Positions 17,041 to 17,770 of a stretch of DNA of 17,770 nucleotides are shown here, piece by piece. Made by a program: the position numbers and the translations under genes. This stretch comes from Obelidium mucronatum (taxonomy: Eukaryota > Chytridiomycota > Chytridiomycetes > Chytridiales > Chytriomycetaceae), in NCBI GenBank assembly GCA_025765595.1, contig JAIVFH010000484.1, positions 1 through 17,770 of the forward strand, written 5' to 3'. The notes under the pieces are model-generated. The model was not told the origin of the DNA. It searched no databases and was given only the letters and a program-made list of their open reading frames with translations. Each line of letters opens with the position of its first letter. The stretch's first letter is position 1.

Positions 17041-17770
17041 ATGAACAACCAAAGCATATGGTTCGCGATTCAATTGCTATCAGTTCTTATTATCCTCGGA
17101 TCAAGCTCGGCAAAGCCGATGAGAGGAGCCGTCCGCACATACACGCGAAAGCCTCTTGGAGCGGCAACTGTATCAGGAGTGACATACCACAAGGGTCCTT
17201 TACTTAAAAATGTCCAAGTATTTACAGTGTTTTATGGAAACGACACACTCTATCAAGCCGAAACAAACGCATTTACAAGTCAGTTACAGCGTCTCCGTTC
17301 ATGGACAATCTGTCACAATATTCCCAACCTGGATATTCTATTGGTCGTGGAAACTTGAGTGGTTCTATTGTGATAAGCAATACAACCAAAAAGAATCCCA
17401 ATTTCAGTGCGTTGGTTGTATCGTTAGTGAATGGAGGGATAGTTCCGAATCCAAACCGGGAACCATACTTATATCGCGTTCCATGCTGCTCCTTCTATTG
17501 ATATTGGGGGAGCCTGTACTCTATTTTGCGCATATCATTCATACATGAAAACAAATTTGGGGATATTGCATTTGGCGTAATACCAGACCAAGTAAGAGAC
17601 TTAATCGGCTGCAAAAAATTAAACATTATTTCCCATCCAGCAAGGGAACTGCCTAGTTGTGGTCCAACGGCAGACAACACTGATGCTTTTCTCGCAGTCA
17701 CGGACTCTGCATCTCATGAATTGGCGGAATCAGTTACAGATCCGCACCCAAACACTGGCTATGTAGATGC
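17041..17770 (+). CDS. EXORDIUM/phosphate-induced-like secreted protein, 5' part, several frame breaks
   Basis: The ATG at 17041 gives a signal peptide (FAIQLLSVLIILGSSSA) and then GVTYHKGPLLKNVQVFTVFY, the start of the EXORDIUM (Phi-1) domain. Further family-like blocks are FMDNLSQYSQPGYSIGRGN, FHAAPSIDIGGACTLFCAYH and, at the window edge, SHELAESVTDPHPNTGYVD, matching the HELAE-VTDP signature. The blocks lie in different frames. Shifts fall near the TTT run at 17272-17274, the CCGGG at about 17456-17460 and the AAAA run at 17547-17550; the first and third fit one missing base each. The remaining C-terminus lies outside the window. EXORDIUM proteins are extracellular and growth-related in plants; the role in fungi is unclear. 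It is either a pseudogene or an assembly artefact. Confidence 0.6.

Overview
The window looks like nuclear DNA of a zoosporic fungus, most likely a chytrid; this is an inference. Genes are split by short GT-AG introns, mostly 56-98 nt. They include a soluble calreticulin (most Dikarya keep only calnexin), a fungal-type Rho1 exchange factor with DEP-DH-PH-CNH order, F-box proteins with plant-like leucine-rich repeats or ankyrin-like repeats, Cys-rich type I membrane proteins and an EXORDIUM-like secreted protein. Genes are closely packed, with several tail-to-tail gaps of only 15-70 bp.

Layout: two related-looking Cys-rich single-pass membrane proteins on the minus strand (<1-1357 and 1564-2526); an 826-bp gap; calreticulin on plus (3353-4974); a small gene with a mitochondrial-looking N-terminus and two reading-frame breaks on plus (5055-5739); a divergent pair of F-box genes (ankyrin type 5755-6860 minus, LRR type 6894-8087 plus) separated by 33 bp; a 12-exon RhoGEF on minus (8154-12777) with a 668-nt intron carrying an array of short hairpins; a seven-helix membrane protein on minus (12857-14306) whose 5' end overlaps, antisense, the start of an unrecognised 336-residue protein on plus (14150-15160); a truncated copy (15201-15618) of the adjacent intact VHS-like gene (15877-16811), both minus; and the 5' part of an EXORDIUM-like gene on plus (17041 to the window end).

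The genes do not form one pathway. Calreticulin serves ER glycoprotein folding; the RhoGEF would drive Rho1, cell-wall synthesis and polarity; the VHS-like protein suggests endosomal sorting; the F-box proteins suggest ubiquitin ligase adaptors; the Cys-rich and seven-helix proteins face the outside.

Two things stand out. The first is the hairpin array at 11308-11678. It has a 20-bp period and alternates two 15-nt hairpins that share a fold but differ by compensatory changes. The second is the uneven distribution of single-base reading-frame breaks. About 7 kb of coding sequence in five genes is completely open, while the F-box pair, the 5055 gene, the seven-helix gene and the EXORDIUM-like gene carry about ten breaks between them. 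This means either real decay of lineage-expanded genes or locally unpolished assembly. All gene models were assembled by hand from frame continuity, splice signals and remembered family features; no search was run.
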